A stretch of 64,000 nt of DNA, from positions 62,001 to 126,000 of the forward strand of contig CAVRXV010000008.1 of NCBI GenBank assembly GCA_963725255.1. Direction: 5' to 3'. Shown here piece after piece: positions 36,469 through 46,024 of this stretch. Position 1 is the first letter of the stretch; the number at the start of each line of letters is the position of its first letter. The DNA is from JAIEPX01 sp963725255 (lineage in GTDB: Bacteria > Pseudomonadota > Gammaproteobacteria > JAIEPX01). A program made the translations under genes and the position numbers. The notes below the pieces were generated by a model that saw only the letters and a program-made list of their open reading frames with translations, had not been told where the DNA came from and made no database searches.

Positions 36469-38239
36469 TTGAAAGTGATTGATCTAATACAAATTGTCTT
36501 ATATATCGCTGTTATACTTGCTTTAGTCAAACCACTTGGCTGGTATATGGCAAGAGTATACGAAGGCAAATCGTGTGGTCTTGATTATATACTCGGTCCA
36601 TTTGAGCGTTTTATTTATCGATCCTGCGGTGTTTCTACTTCAGCTGAAATGGGATGGAAAAAATATCTTATCGCAATGTTGTTATGTAATTTATTTGGAT
36701 TGTTGAGCGTATATTTTATTCAACGGTTTCAATTTTATTTACCACTTAATCCACAATCTTTTTCGAATGTGCCTCCAGATCTTGCTTTTAATACGGCAGT
36801 GAGTTTTGCGACAAATACTAATTGGCAGGCGTATTCAGGTGAAAGTAGTTTGAGTTATTTCACTCAAATGTTTGCGATTAACAGTGCAAAATTTTCTTTC
36901 AGCGGCAACAGGAATGGCGTTACTTGCTGCACTGACGCGTGGAATTATTCGCTTCGATAGCGACAAATTAGGAAATTTTTGGGTTGATTTAGTCCGCAGT
37001 GTATTATACATATTATTGCCACTGTCTTTTATTTTATCTTTAGTTTTAGTTTCTCAAGGTGTTATTCAAAATTTTAAATCTTATCAGACCGTCAGTTTAA
37101 TTGACCCCATTGTTTTGGAGAAAAAATCAGAAGACTCTTCAAATGCAACTGTAAAATCTCAAAATGTTGTATTGACACAAAAAATTCCTATGGGTCCAGT
37201 TGCTTCACAAATCTGCAATAAAACAATTGGGTACTAATGGCGGTGGATTTTTTAATGTGAATTCTGCGCATCCTTTTGAAAACCCTAATCCCTTGACTAA
37301 TTTTCTTGAAATTATCGCTATTTTAATGATTCCCGCAGCTTTTTGTTACACCTTTGGTGTTATGGTCGGTGATAAACGACAAGGTGGGCAATTTTATTAG
37401 CCATGTTAATTTTATTTTTGCCACTGGCAGGTCTATCCATTTATGCAGAAGGGCAATCTCATCCCGAATATTCTCAACTTGGCATCGAATCACAAGGTAA
37501 TTTAGAAGGTAAAGAAATGCGTTTTGGAATAAGCAATTCAGCATTTTGGGCCACTGCAACGACAGCTACTTCCAATGGATCTGTAAATTCTATGCATGAT
37601 TCATTTACGCCATTAGGTGGTTTAGTTCCGATTATGTTGATGCATTTTGGAGAAGTCGTATTTGGTGGTGTGGGATCTGGTTTATACGGCATGTTAATGA
37701 TGGTCATTATTACTGTTTTTGTTGCAGGACTGATGGTGGGTAGAACGCCAGAATATTTAGGAAAAAAAATCGAACCCTATGAAATGAAAATGGCGTTTAT
37801 TGCTGTATTAGTGATGCCATTAATCGTTCTCATGTGTACTGCGGTAAGTGCAGTGAATTCAGTGGGTATTAGTTCTCTAGCAAATCCTGGTGCGCACGGA
37901 TTTACTGAAATTTTATACGCTTTTACCTCGATGGGTAATAATAATGGTAGTGCTTTTGCAGGACTCAATGCTAACACACCCTTTTATAATACACTTGGTG
38001 GTATGGTGATGTTAATCGGTCGATATTGGATTGCTATACCAACCTTAGCAATTGCAGGTTCTTTAGTAAAAAAGAAAAAGATCCCTACAAGTGCAGGTAC
38101 GTTGCTCACTCATACGCCATTATTTATATTTTTATTAATTTCGGTAATCATTATTTTAGGTGCTCTGTCTTTTTTTCCTGCGTTGTCTTTAGGCCCCATT
38201 GTTGAACAATTAATGGAGTGGGGTATCCATGGCCACTAA
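36469..38239 (+). pseudogene. kdpA: KdpA potassium channel subunit, broken by three frameshifts
   Basis: Four consecutive frames together encode a near-full-length KdpA (~560 residues), the K+-selective subunit. Selectivity-type segments remain, including TNTNWQAY, then GTNGGGFFNVNSAHPFENP. Frame breaks: near 36875 (LTVQNFLSAATG continues in a new frame), near 37208 (after GPVASQ) and near 37385 (after KRQG, continuing WAILLAMLILFLP). Each is a one-base change. The apparent start is TTG with AAAGG about 8 bases upstream. As given, no functional KdpA can be made. Confidence 0.9.
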
Positions 38240-40296
38240 ATCGCATGCGCTTTGGGATACCAAGATTATTAAAATTGCCTTACGAGATGCTTTTCTAAAG
38301 TTATCACCCTTCATCAAATTCGTAATCCTGTGATGTTTACGGTTTATATTGCTTCACTGATTACAAGTTGGTTATTTATTCAAGCTATTACTGGACAGGC
38401 TGAAGCACCTCCAGACTTTATATTATTAATTTCTTTATGGCTTTGGTTTACATTGTTATTTGCAAATTTTGCGGAAGCAATGGCGGAAGGACGTGGAAAA
38501 GCGCAAGCACAAGCGTTGCGTAAATCACGTCGTGAAGTGATGGCAAAAAAATTATCTAAACCTTCACGAGATGCGAAAATTAATGCAGTGGTCTCTGCTG
38601 ATTTGAGAGTTGGCGATATTGTGTTAGTAGAAGCAGGTGATTTTATTCCTAGCGATGGTGAGGTGATTGAAGGAATTGTTTCTGTTAATGAAAGTGCTAT
38701 AACAGGTGAAAGTGCTCCTGTTATTCGAGAAAGTGGTGGGGATCGAAGTGCTGTTACGGGTGGGACACAGGTCATTTCGGATTGGTTAATTATGCGAATT
38801 ACTGCCAATCCCGGAGAAACATTTTTGGATCGCATGATTTCACTTAGTTGAAGGTGCGAAGCGACAAAAAACACCGAATGAACTTGCATTAACTATTTTA
38901 TTAGCAGCGTTTGACCATTGTTTTTTTATTAGTTTGCGCAACGTTGATTTCGTTTTCTATTTACAGTGTCAATGCTATGGGTTCCGGTGGTGTGATCAGT
39001 ATTACTGTTGTTGTTGCATTATTTGTTTGTTTAGCGCCGACAACCATTGGTGGATTTTATCTGCAATTGGAATTGCAGGTATGGATCGAATGATTCAAGC
39101 AAACGTTATTGCACTATCGGGCAGAGCAGTTGAAGCAGCAGGTGATATTGATACTTTGATTCTCGATAAAACAGGAACAATCACATTCGGAAATCGACAA
39201 GCGACAGAATTTATGCCAGCTGAAGATGTCAGTGTTGAAGCTTTTGCGGATGCTGCACAATTGTCTTCTCTTGCAGATGAAACACCTGAGGGGCGTAGCA
39301 TTGTAATTCTTGCAAAAGAAAAATATGGATTACGTGGAAGAAATATTACAAGTTTAGGTGCTACGTTTATTCCATTTACAGCACAAACACGCATGAGTGG
39401 TGCTAATTTACCAGGTCGTCAAATTCGTAAAGGTGCTGCTGAAGCTATAGAAGCGTATATTAAAGAGCAAGGCGGTATTTTTCCTTTATTTGTAAAATCA
39501 GTGGTTGATTCGATAGCAAGTCATGGGGGAACGCCATTGGTTGTTGCAGAAGGGAATAAAGTGTTAGGCGTTATTCATCTGAAAGATATTGTCAAAGGTG
39601 GAATTCGCAGAACGTTTTGCAGAATTACGTCAAATGGGAATTCGCACGATTATGGTCACTGGAGATAATCCAATAACCGCCGCTGCCATTGCTGCAGAAG
39701 CTGGAGTTGATGATTTTCTTGCGAATGCAACACCAGAAGATAAATTGATATTAATTCGACGATTACAATCCGAAGGACATTTAGTTGCAATGACAGGTGA
39801 TGGTACTAATGATGCACCTGCACTTGCGCAAGCGGATGTTGCTGTTGCAATGAATACAGGCACTCAAGCAGCTAAAGAAGCAGGTAATTTGGTGGATCTT
39901 GATTCAAATCCTACAAAACTTATTGAAGTTGTTGATATTGGAAAACAATTGTTAATGACACGCGGTGCATTAACAACATTTAGTATTGCGAATGATATTG
40001 CAAAATATTTTGCCATTTTACCCGCAGCATTTGCTTCGACTTATCCTGCTCTCAATGCTCTGAATATAATGCATCTTTCCACAGGACGGAATGCAATTTT
40101 ATCCGCTGTAATTTTTAATGCATTGATTATTGTATTTTTAATTCCACTCGCATTAAAAGGAGTAAAGTATCATCGTGTCTCAGCTTCTAAGCTTTTGAGG
40201 AATAATGTTTTTATCTATGGACTGGGTGGATTACTTGTGCCATTCGTTGGAATAAAAATGATAGACCTCATTTTATACGCAATTGGATTAAAATGA
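38229..40296 (+). pseudogene. kdpB: KdpB P-type ATPase subunit, broken by at least five frameshifts
   Basis: The ATG overlaps the kdpA end. Across several frames the product keeps the actuator motif NESAITGESAPV, the phosphorylation site LDKTGTIT (near 39165), VTGDNPITAAAIAAEAG and MTGDGTNDAPALAQADV. Breaks lie near 38310 (before IRNPVMF), 38845 (MISL to VEGAKRQ), 38907 (LLAA to LTIVFLL), 39055 (TTIGG to LSAIGIAGMD) and 39598 (VKGGI to ERFAELRQ). Each is a one-base change. KdpB would supply ATP energy for potassium uptake; this copy cannot be translated whole. Confidence 0.9.
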
Positions 40297-40306
40297 ATAT
40301 TGTGAG

Positions 40307-40912
40307 ATGCAACAAATGCTCAAAATTATAATTGAACAAATCAAAGTGGCTTTAAGAATCGTGATAATTTTTTCACTACTAATGGGAATTTTATATCCTT
40401 TCGTTATGACCGGTTTGGCGGAATTATTTTTTCCCTGGCGTGCAAATGGAAGTATGATCGTGCATCAAAAAAAGCCTATCGCTTCTCTTTTAATCGGTCA
40501 ATATTTCACAGATGAAAAATATTTTTGGGGTCGGCCTTCGGCAACTTCACGATTTCCTTATGACGCAGAAAATTCTTCTGGTTCGAATCTTGCGTTATCA
40601 AATCTGGCTCTGCTTCAAGCTGTGAAAGCACGTGTTGATCATTGGAAAGTTACAAATCCCGAACAAAAAAATACGTTACCGATGGATTTGGTAACAGCTT
40701 CAGCCAGTGGATTAGATCCGGATATCAGTTCCAGTGCTGCATTTTATCAAGTCCCGCGAATCGCAAAAGCGCGTAATGTTCCAGAAAAAGCAGTGAACGA
40801 TCTAATTCAGCGATCAATACTTCCTCGAACATTTCGAGTTTTTGGAGAGCCTCGAGTCAATGTGTTTTTGCTTAATTCTTCTTTAGACTATCTTAACAGT
40901 AATGTGGAATAA
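40307..40912 (+). CDS. kdpC: KdpC subunit of the K+-transporting ATPase
   Basis: A 201-residue intact KdpC: one N-terminal span (residues ~18-40), then the conserved YFWGRPSAT and SASGLDPDISSSAA motifs of the family. It assembles with KdpA and KdpB, both broken here. An alternative start is the in-frame ATG three codons on. It is 10 bases after kdpB and 2 before kdpD. Confidence 0.92.
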   Translation: MQQMLKIIIEQIKVALRIVIIFSLLMGILYPFVMTGLAELFFPWRANGSMIVHQKKPIASLLIGQYFTDEKYFWGRPSATSRFPYDAENSSGSNLALSNLALLQAVKARVDHWKVTNPEQKNTLPMDLVTASASGLDPDISSSAAFYQVPRIAKARNVPEKAVNDLIQRSILPRTFRVFGEPRVNVFLLNSSLDYLNSNVE

Positions 40913-40914
40913 CC

Positions 40915-42939
40915 ATGAAAGAGAAACGCCCAAATCCAGAAGATTTGTTGAAAATTGCTGAGGAAGAAGCTCGGATCGGAGAGCGCGGAAAACTCAGAAT
41001 ATATCTCGGTGCAGCACCGGGTGTGGGGAAGACATTCACAATGCTTGAAGATGCTCAGGCAAAACGACAAGAGGGATTAGATGTTGTTGTAGGAGTAGTG
41101 GAATCACATGGTAGAAGAGAAATTGATGCATTGCTGCATGGTTTGGAAATGATACCTAGACAAGTCATCAATTATCGAGGTGTGACATTAACAGAATTTG
41201 ATCTCGATGGCGCATTAAAGCGAAATCCTGGCATTATTTTAATCGATGAAATGGCTCATACGAATGCGCCTGGGTTACGTCACGAGAAAAGATGGCAAGA
41301 TATTAAAGAACTATTAGATCGAGGCATCAACGTATATACAACAGTGAATGTTCAGCATATTGAAAGTCAAAAAGATAATGTGGCGAAAATTGTTTACACC
41401 AATATTAAAGAATCTGTTCCCGATTCAATGTTTGAAATTGCACACACCATTGAACTCGTCGATTTACCACCGGAAGATTTGCTGAAACGATTAGAAGAAG
41501 GAAAAGTTTATTTTCCACAACAAGCTGAATTGGCCAAAGAGAACTTTTTTAGAGAAGGTAATCTTATTGCCTTGCGTGAAATTGCACTGCGATACACGGC
41601 TGATCGTGTGGGTGCAGATGTATTGTTATATCGTCGGGGGCAGGGCATTACACGAATTTGGCCTACACGTAATAAAATTTTAGTCTGCGTAGGTCCAGGA
41701 GAATCCAAAAAATTAATTTTCTCTGCTGCACGAATTGCTCAAAGCCTTAAAGCAGAATGGATAGCGATTTATGTTGATGTACCTAGGCTGCAGTCATCTG
41801 AAGTAGAACGAAATCGAGCAGTAACTAAATTAAGACAAGCAGAGAGACTAGGAGCGACCACACGATTATTAGTTGGAAGTGATATCGTGAAGGAAATAAT
41901 CAATTTTGCCCACGAACAGAATATATCACAAATAATGGTATGGAAAAGTAGCCATCAAACATGGAAAGACTATCTAAAGATTTGGAAAAATATCAGTTCA
42001 GGGAAGCGAGTTTTCACATTCAGTAGTCTTGCTGATAAAATCGTTCGTAATAGCGGTGAAATTGATGTCTATGTCATGACTGGGGTTAAAGAAGAATCTA
42101 AAACGCCGGTCACTACTCAAGTTAAAAAGAGAGGTTTTTCCTGGAAGAGTTATTTATTTTCATTTGTTGTTGTAGGTGTTTCAACTCTGATCGATTATTT
42201 TCTTTTTCCTTTTTTAAATGCCACTAATCTTATCATGATCTATTTTTTTGGTGTTTTCACTGTGGCTTTGTATGACAAAATGCTACCTACTATTTTCACT
42301 GCTTTCTTAAGTGTAATCGTCTGTAGTTTTTTATACATGCCACCTTATTACACGTTCGCAGTATTTGATAGTAGCTACATGTTGAGTATAGTGTTGATGT
42401 TTGTAATTGCCTTAACGATTAATTACTACACTGTAGCTTCACGAAGAGAAGCGCTGCGAGCCCGACACGCAGAACAATTAATCGCACGTTTGCATTCTTT
42501 AAGTCGACAGTTAGCGACCACTCGAGGTGTTGATAAGCTGTTCCATATTGGTGTGGAATACATTGCTGAAAGTTTAGACTGCGATGTTCAAGCGATGTTG
42601 CAAGGTGAAGGTGGTTTAGTCGTGCGGGCCAAATCCGAAACCGATTGGATTTTAGATGCAAAAGATATCAGTGTTGCTCAATGGGTTAATGATTTGGGTC
42701 AGTCTGCTGGATTGGGCACTGATACCTTGCCATTTACAAAAGCTCTTTATATACCCTTATTAGCTTCACATGGAACCATTGGGGTTTTGAGTGTCAGACC
42801 AAAAATTGAGGGGCGTCTATTTACCCCAGAAGAAATGCACTTGTTAGAATCTTTTGCACATCAATTAGCGATTACACTTGAAGCAGATTTATATCATGAT
42901 AAAAATCAGCTGATAGAGATCAGGATACGGTCATCGTGA
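40915..42939 (+). CDS. kdpD: KdpD sensor, truncated before the kinase domains
   Basis: 674 residues against ~890 in E. coli. Present in order: the KdpD domain with Walker A (GAAPGVGKT) and DEMAHTN, the universal stress-like domain (IAIYVDVP and following), four membrane spans (~residues 405-505) and a GAF-like domain ending near residue 660. The histidine phosphoacceptor and ATPase domains that should follow are absent: the frame stops at TGA after IEIRIRSS, and the next sequence is non-coding and repeat-bearing. No kdpE follows. Phospho-relay control of kdp is therefore lost here. Confidence 0.88.
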   Translation: MKEKRPNPEDLLKIAEEEARIGERGKLRIYLGAAPGVGKTFTMLEDAQAKRQEGLDVVVGVVESHGRREIDALLHGLEMIPRQVINYRGVTLTEFDLDGALKRNPGIILIDEMAHTNAPGLRHEKRWQDIKELLDRGINVYTTVNVQHIESQKDNVAKIVYTNIKESVPDSMFEIAHTIELVDLPPEDLLKRLEEGKVYFPQQAELAKENFFREGNLIALREIALRYTADRVGADVLLYRRGQGITRIWPTRNKILVCVGPGESKKLIFSAARIAQSLKAEWIAIYVDVPRLQSSEVERNRAVTKLRQAERLGATTRLLVGSDIVKEIINFAHEQNISQIMVWKSSHQTWKDYLKIWKNISSGKRVFTFSSLADKIVRNSGEIDVYVMTGVKEESKTPVTTQVKKRGFSWKSYLFSFVVVGVSTLIDYFLFPFLNATNLIMIYFFGVFTVALYDKMLPTIFTAFLSVIVCSFLYMPPYYTFAVFDSSYMLSIVLMFVIALTINYYTVASRREALRARHAEQLIARLHSLSRQLATTRGVDKLFHIGVEYIAESLDCDVQAMLQGEGGLVVRAKSETDWILDAKDISVAQWVNDLGQSAGLGTDTLPFTKALYIPLLASHGTIGVLSVRPKIEGRLFTPEEMHLLESFAHQLAITLEADLYHDKNQLIEIRIRSS

Positions 42940-42996
42940 AATGTATAGCCTTTTCAATAGAGATTTTCACAAGCCTCTCACAACTCACATAATAAG

Positions 42997-43022
42997 GGGG
43001 TCAAATCTTTGCGCATTCAACT
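42997..43022. repeat. Palindromic repeat family, single left arm
   Basis: GGGGGTCAAATCTTTGCGCA matches the left end of the family only. It marks the junction just downstream of truncated kdpD, and a partial copy of the GAGAGG-type repeat (CCTCTCACAACTC at 42974-42986) lies before it. Confidence 0.55.
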
Positions 43023-43082
43023 TGATAAAGGTTTCTATTGCCTAGTAGCATTTGAATTAACGCGGCCTGAAGAGAGAAGGTT

Positions 43083-43466
43083 ATGACTCGATTAAGTTTT
43101 TTACGAGGGATCCCAATAGCAGTTACGGCTATTGGCATTTGTATTCATGTTCTAGGTATAGCAGGCCTCTTCGTTCAAACCTCGTTTATTCATGATTTAA
43201 TAATGCTCGGTATCGATTGTTTCGTTCTGGCAGGCCTCTTGAGAAGAACTGCTTGGGGATATTACTTGGCTGTTGGCTTGTATATTCAGCAAAGCGTCAT
43301 GCAACCCTATTGGGCTTATAAGAGTTACTTGGCTGAATATTTCATTATACATCCTATGGGACTTTTTCTAGCGCCCATTGTTGTAATAACAAGTTTGATT
43401 ATATTGCTCACTAACAAGTCGACCTTCATTTATCATCGCGATCAAGGGGGTCAAATCTCCATTTGA
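43083..43466 (+). CDS. Small membrane protein of unknown function
   Basis: A 127-residue protein with four hydrophobic segments, preceded by GAGAAGG near the ATG. No family recognised. The last ~8 residues (DQGGQISI) and the stop are encoded by the left end of a GGGGTCAAATCT repeat, so the original C-terminus was probably different. Confidence 0.6.
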   Translation: MTRLSFLRGIPIAVTAIGICIHVLGIAGLFVQTSFIHDLIMLGIDCFVLAGLLRRTAWGYYLAVGLYIQQSVMQPYWAYKSYLAEYFIIHPMGLFLAPIVVITSLIILLTNKSTFIYHRDQGGQISI

Positions 43467-43627
43467 CGATCTCATAGTTTTCTTGCGGTGCTTATTTACC
43501 ATTATTTTCTGCCGCGCAATTTAACGATTGCAAGGCTTTGATATATTTTTCACCGCATTTTTTGTCTTGGTTAATTTTTGACTCAAAATGTTATGCCGCA
43601 CTACTGACAGTTTGATAGTACTTTTGG
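43447..43627. repeat. Long repeat with C-terminal gene fragment, copy 1
   Basis: Begins with the family end GGGGTCAAATCTCCATTTGACGA and continues ~160 bases that match 44769-44945 and 54803-54980. On the minus strand (about 43499-43627) it encodes a degenerate C-terminus: YYQTVSSAA, an in-frame stop, then DKKCGEKYIKALQSL and CAAENNGK before a stop. No right-hand family end is seen before the next copy. It is therefore the remains of a coding 3' end, now broken. Confidence 0.8.
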
Positions 43628-43738
43628 ATTTCCTATTTATCAACTAGGCAGCCAAGAAACTTCCAAAATCAATGATGCTTGCAAAAAAAATCTGCATCAA
43701 TAACGGCATCGTCAACACCGTTTCGACGCCATTTTGCT

Positions 43739-44572
43739 TTATTTTTTAGCGGGTACTTGTGATGAAAGTTCCGGTGTTGTTCTTAACTTATCAATTGCCA
43801 AGTTTATTTGTTTCAAATGTTCTTCAACTACTTTTACTGCCACTTTTGCTCCCAAAGTACCAAGTGTTCTTTCAATCTTATAAGCGATTAATTTCTGTTC
43901 AAGCTCTTCTTTTATTTTTTCATAGGCACGTTGAACTAAATCAGGAGATTTTTGCATATATTTCTGTATTGTATCTGATGCCTCTTTTATTACGCTGTCT
44001 GCTGGTCTCTTCGGTGTTTCCAGCACGTCATGAAACTTTTCAGCGGCTTGCTTCACATTATGAATTATTGCCTCTTCAGCGCAACTTTTCAGTTCTTTGG
44101 CCATGGTCTCGGAAATTAAACCACTTTTTGGTTCTATCATACGCAGTTTTTGAAGACTTTCAGGATCTTGCTTTCTCAAAAATGAAATAAGGGCTTTTTC
44201 ATCACCATGCCCAGCTTTTTTCAAAATGACTATAGCGGGTAACACGACTTTTACGTTAAATTGCATCGATTCAGTCAATGAAACTTTGGGTTTTGCTCGG
44301 CGTTTAACTTCTTCAGGTTCAATATTTGTAATTGAAGTAATGTTATCTTTTTTGAGCTCATTGCGTGCAGTTTTCGCTAAATAGCATAATTTAATGTTAC
44401 GAAAATCTTTCGATAATACATCTAATAATTTTGGATCTTGAGCCTTTAAAAAACTCATGAAAAGCCCCTTAGCATAATTCAGCTTTTGATAGTCCTTGCA
44501 TTGTTGGACTAATTTTTTATAGTCATCAGAAGACATTATATCTTCAATTTCATTCTTATCTGACCTCGCCAT
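43739..44572 (-). CDS. Helical protein of unknown function, flanked by direct repeats
   Basis: A 277-residue soluble, Lys/Glu-rich helical protein with a strong AGGAGG before the ATG. No family recognised. The same short pattern occurs twice: SFLKAQDPKLLDVL near residue 40 and SFLRKQDPESLQKL near residue 128, suggesting an internal duplication. It lies between two direct copies of the long C-terminal-fragment repeat (43447-43627 and 44769-44945), so it looks like cargo of a repeat-bounded unit or a gene caught in a duplication. Its own downstream sequence begins the degenerate C-terminus of copy 1. Confidence 0.65.
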   Translation of the reverse strand: MARSDKNEIEDIMSSDDYKKLVQQCKDYQKLNYAKGLFMSFLKAQDPKLLDVLSKDFRNIKLCYLAKTARNELKKDNITSITNIEPEEVKRRAKPKVSLTESMQFNVKVVLPAIVILKKAGHGDEKALISFLRKQDPESLQKLRMIEPKSGLISETMAKELKSCAEEAIIHNVKQAAEKFHDVLETPKRPADSVIKEASDTIQKYMQKSPDLVQRAYEKIKEELEQKLIAYKIERTLGTLGAKVAVKVVEEHLKQINLAIDKLRTTPELSSQVPAKK

Positions 44573-44768
44573 ATGCCCTCCTAAATGCGATAGGTATCAC
44601 TATCACGATCCGCTAATACATAAGCTGAGGCACATCTTTCGGCCCCATCGTCTTAATTATAGCGTATTACCCGGGTTTTTGCCGGGCTCCTCAAAGCCAT
44701 AAAGTAGGGGTTTGGCGGCTACTTTATTAGAAGCATCTCAACAGTCGATTTTATGTAATGCAAGCATA
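44573..44768. other. Gap upstream of the 277-residue gene
   Basis: Together with the repeat at 44769-45053 this makes a ~650-base gene-free stretch. It holds the leader of the minus-strand gene and a GC-rich hairpin CCCGG...CCGGG near 44671-44690. No other feature seen. Confidence 0.4.
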
Positions 44769-45053
44769 GGGGTCAAATCTCTATTTGACGATCTCATGGT
44801 TTTCTTGTGGTGCTTATTTACCATTATTTTCTGCCGCGCAATTTAACGATTGCAAGGCTTTGATGTATTTTTCACGGCATTTTTTGTCTTGGTTAATTGT
44901 TGACTCAAAATGATATGCCGCACTACTGACAGTTTGATAGCACTTTTTAAGAGGCTAGAATAGAAATGATATTCGTATTTTTAAATTAATGGACTCCACA
45001 TATCCAATGAGAAATATTAAGTTCTGAAATCATCAAATGGAGATTTGACCCCC
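44769..45053. repeat. Long repeat with C-terminal gene fragment, copy 2, bounded by inverted ends
   Basis: Starts GGGGTCAAATCTCTATTTGACGAT and ends ATCATCAAATGGAGATTTGACCCC, so it has near-perfect inverted ends of ~24 bases. The interior holds the best-preserved copy of the C-terminal fragment on the minus strand (about 44815-44945): KCYQTVSSAAYHFESTINQ, then DKKCREKYIKALQSLNCAA ending ENNGK and stop. There is no start or upstream coding part. The unit is ~285 bases and resembles a small non-autonomous element that captured a gene end. Confidence 0.82.
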
Positions 45054-45218
45054 TCTGTAAATAATGTGATATGATTCCACCTAAAAGTGAAGGGCAATTT
45101 TCACCGTGCAGCATAGAGATATGGTGTAACATGATAAATGCACGCTATCATTAGTCATATTAGAGAGCCGTTTCAATATTAAAGAGTTGGGTTTTGGATT
45201 ACTGGATTTGGTGTAGTT

Positions 45219-46022
45219 ATGGATGATTTTCAAAAGCTTATCGATGAATACTCTGCTGAGTATTGTCTTTTTTTAGAGAGCACTTACGGTGACCAGATGC
45301 TTTCAGAGGGTGGAACTCTTGCGATAGATCGTCTGTTTGCAGGCACGTCGTTGAATAATAAAAAAGCTTTGGATATCGGTTTTGGCCTTGGTGCTGCTGC
45401 GTTTTATTTGGCAGAACGATATCAAGCTGAAGTCACTGGTATCGAATTGAATCCCTGGCTGGTTGAAGAAGCAACGCGCAGAACACCAGTGAATTTAAAT
45501 TTACTTGTAAAGTTTGTGCAATATCAAAGACCGCCATTGCTCCCTTTTCCTGATCAATGCTTTGATATTGTTTATAGCAAAGGCGTGCTCGTTCACATAA
45601 ACGATAAATATCCGCTATTCAACGAAATTCATCGTGTGCTCAAGCCAGGCGGTTTCGTGATAATTGACGATTGGTTAAGTCCCAACAAAGGCCAGTGGGG
45701 ACAACGATTACAAAAAATGTGTGAGATGGAAAACCTCACTCTATACGCGCAGACAGAAACGGATTATCGCCAACTCCTGGAAAAAACAGGATTCACAGCA
45801 ATACAAATGCGCGCAGAAAATGATCATTATGTTCAATACAATCAAGACGTCGTGAACCGTCTAAACCAGCCTAATATCAAAGCCTCATTCTCAGCCCAAT
45901 TCGGCGACACCGCCTGGCAGCAAGCTGTAGAAGGCTATCAATTGATCGCTGATTCAATTCGAGACAATGAACTATTGATCCGATGGCTTAAGGCCACGCG
46001 ACGCCATTCCCATTTCTATTAA
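45219..46022 (+). CDS. SAM methyltransferase, phosphoethanolamine methyltransferase-like
   Basis: A 267-residue class I methyltransferase. The SAM loop is LDIGFGLGAAAFYLAER, motif II is TGIELNPW and motif post-III is LKPGGFVIIDDWL. The upstream block TYGDQMLSEGG and YSKGVLVHINDKYPLF resemble phosphoethanolamine/sarcosine-type N-methyltransferases, so methylation of a small amine head group is possible. The second Gly-rich position reads GFGLG rather than GCGxG. No Shine-Dalgarno is obvious. It is convergent with, and nearly touches, the Sel1 gene. Confidence 0.75.
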   Translation: MDDFQKLIDEYSAEYCLFLESTYGDQMLSEGGTLAIDRLFAGTSLNNKKALDIGFGLGAAAFYLAERYQAEVTGIELNPWLVEEATRRTPVNLNLLVKFVQYQRPPLLPFPDQCFDIVYSKGVLVHINDKYPLFNEIHRVLKPGGFVIIDDWLSPNKGQWGQRLQKMCEMENLTLYAQTETDYRQLLEKTGFTAIQMRAENDHYVQYNQDVVNRLNQPNIKASFSAQFGDTAWQQAVEGYQLIADSIRDNELLIRWLKATRRHSHFY

Positions 46023-46024
46023 AG

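Noticed and set aside
44670..44700. tRNA or structured RNA at the CCCGG hairpin
   Set aside because: No cloverleaf, CCA or anticodon arrangement could be built around it.
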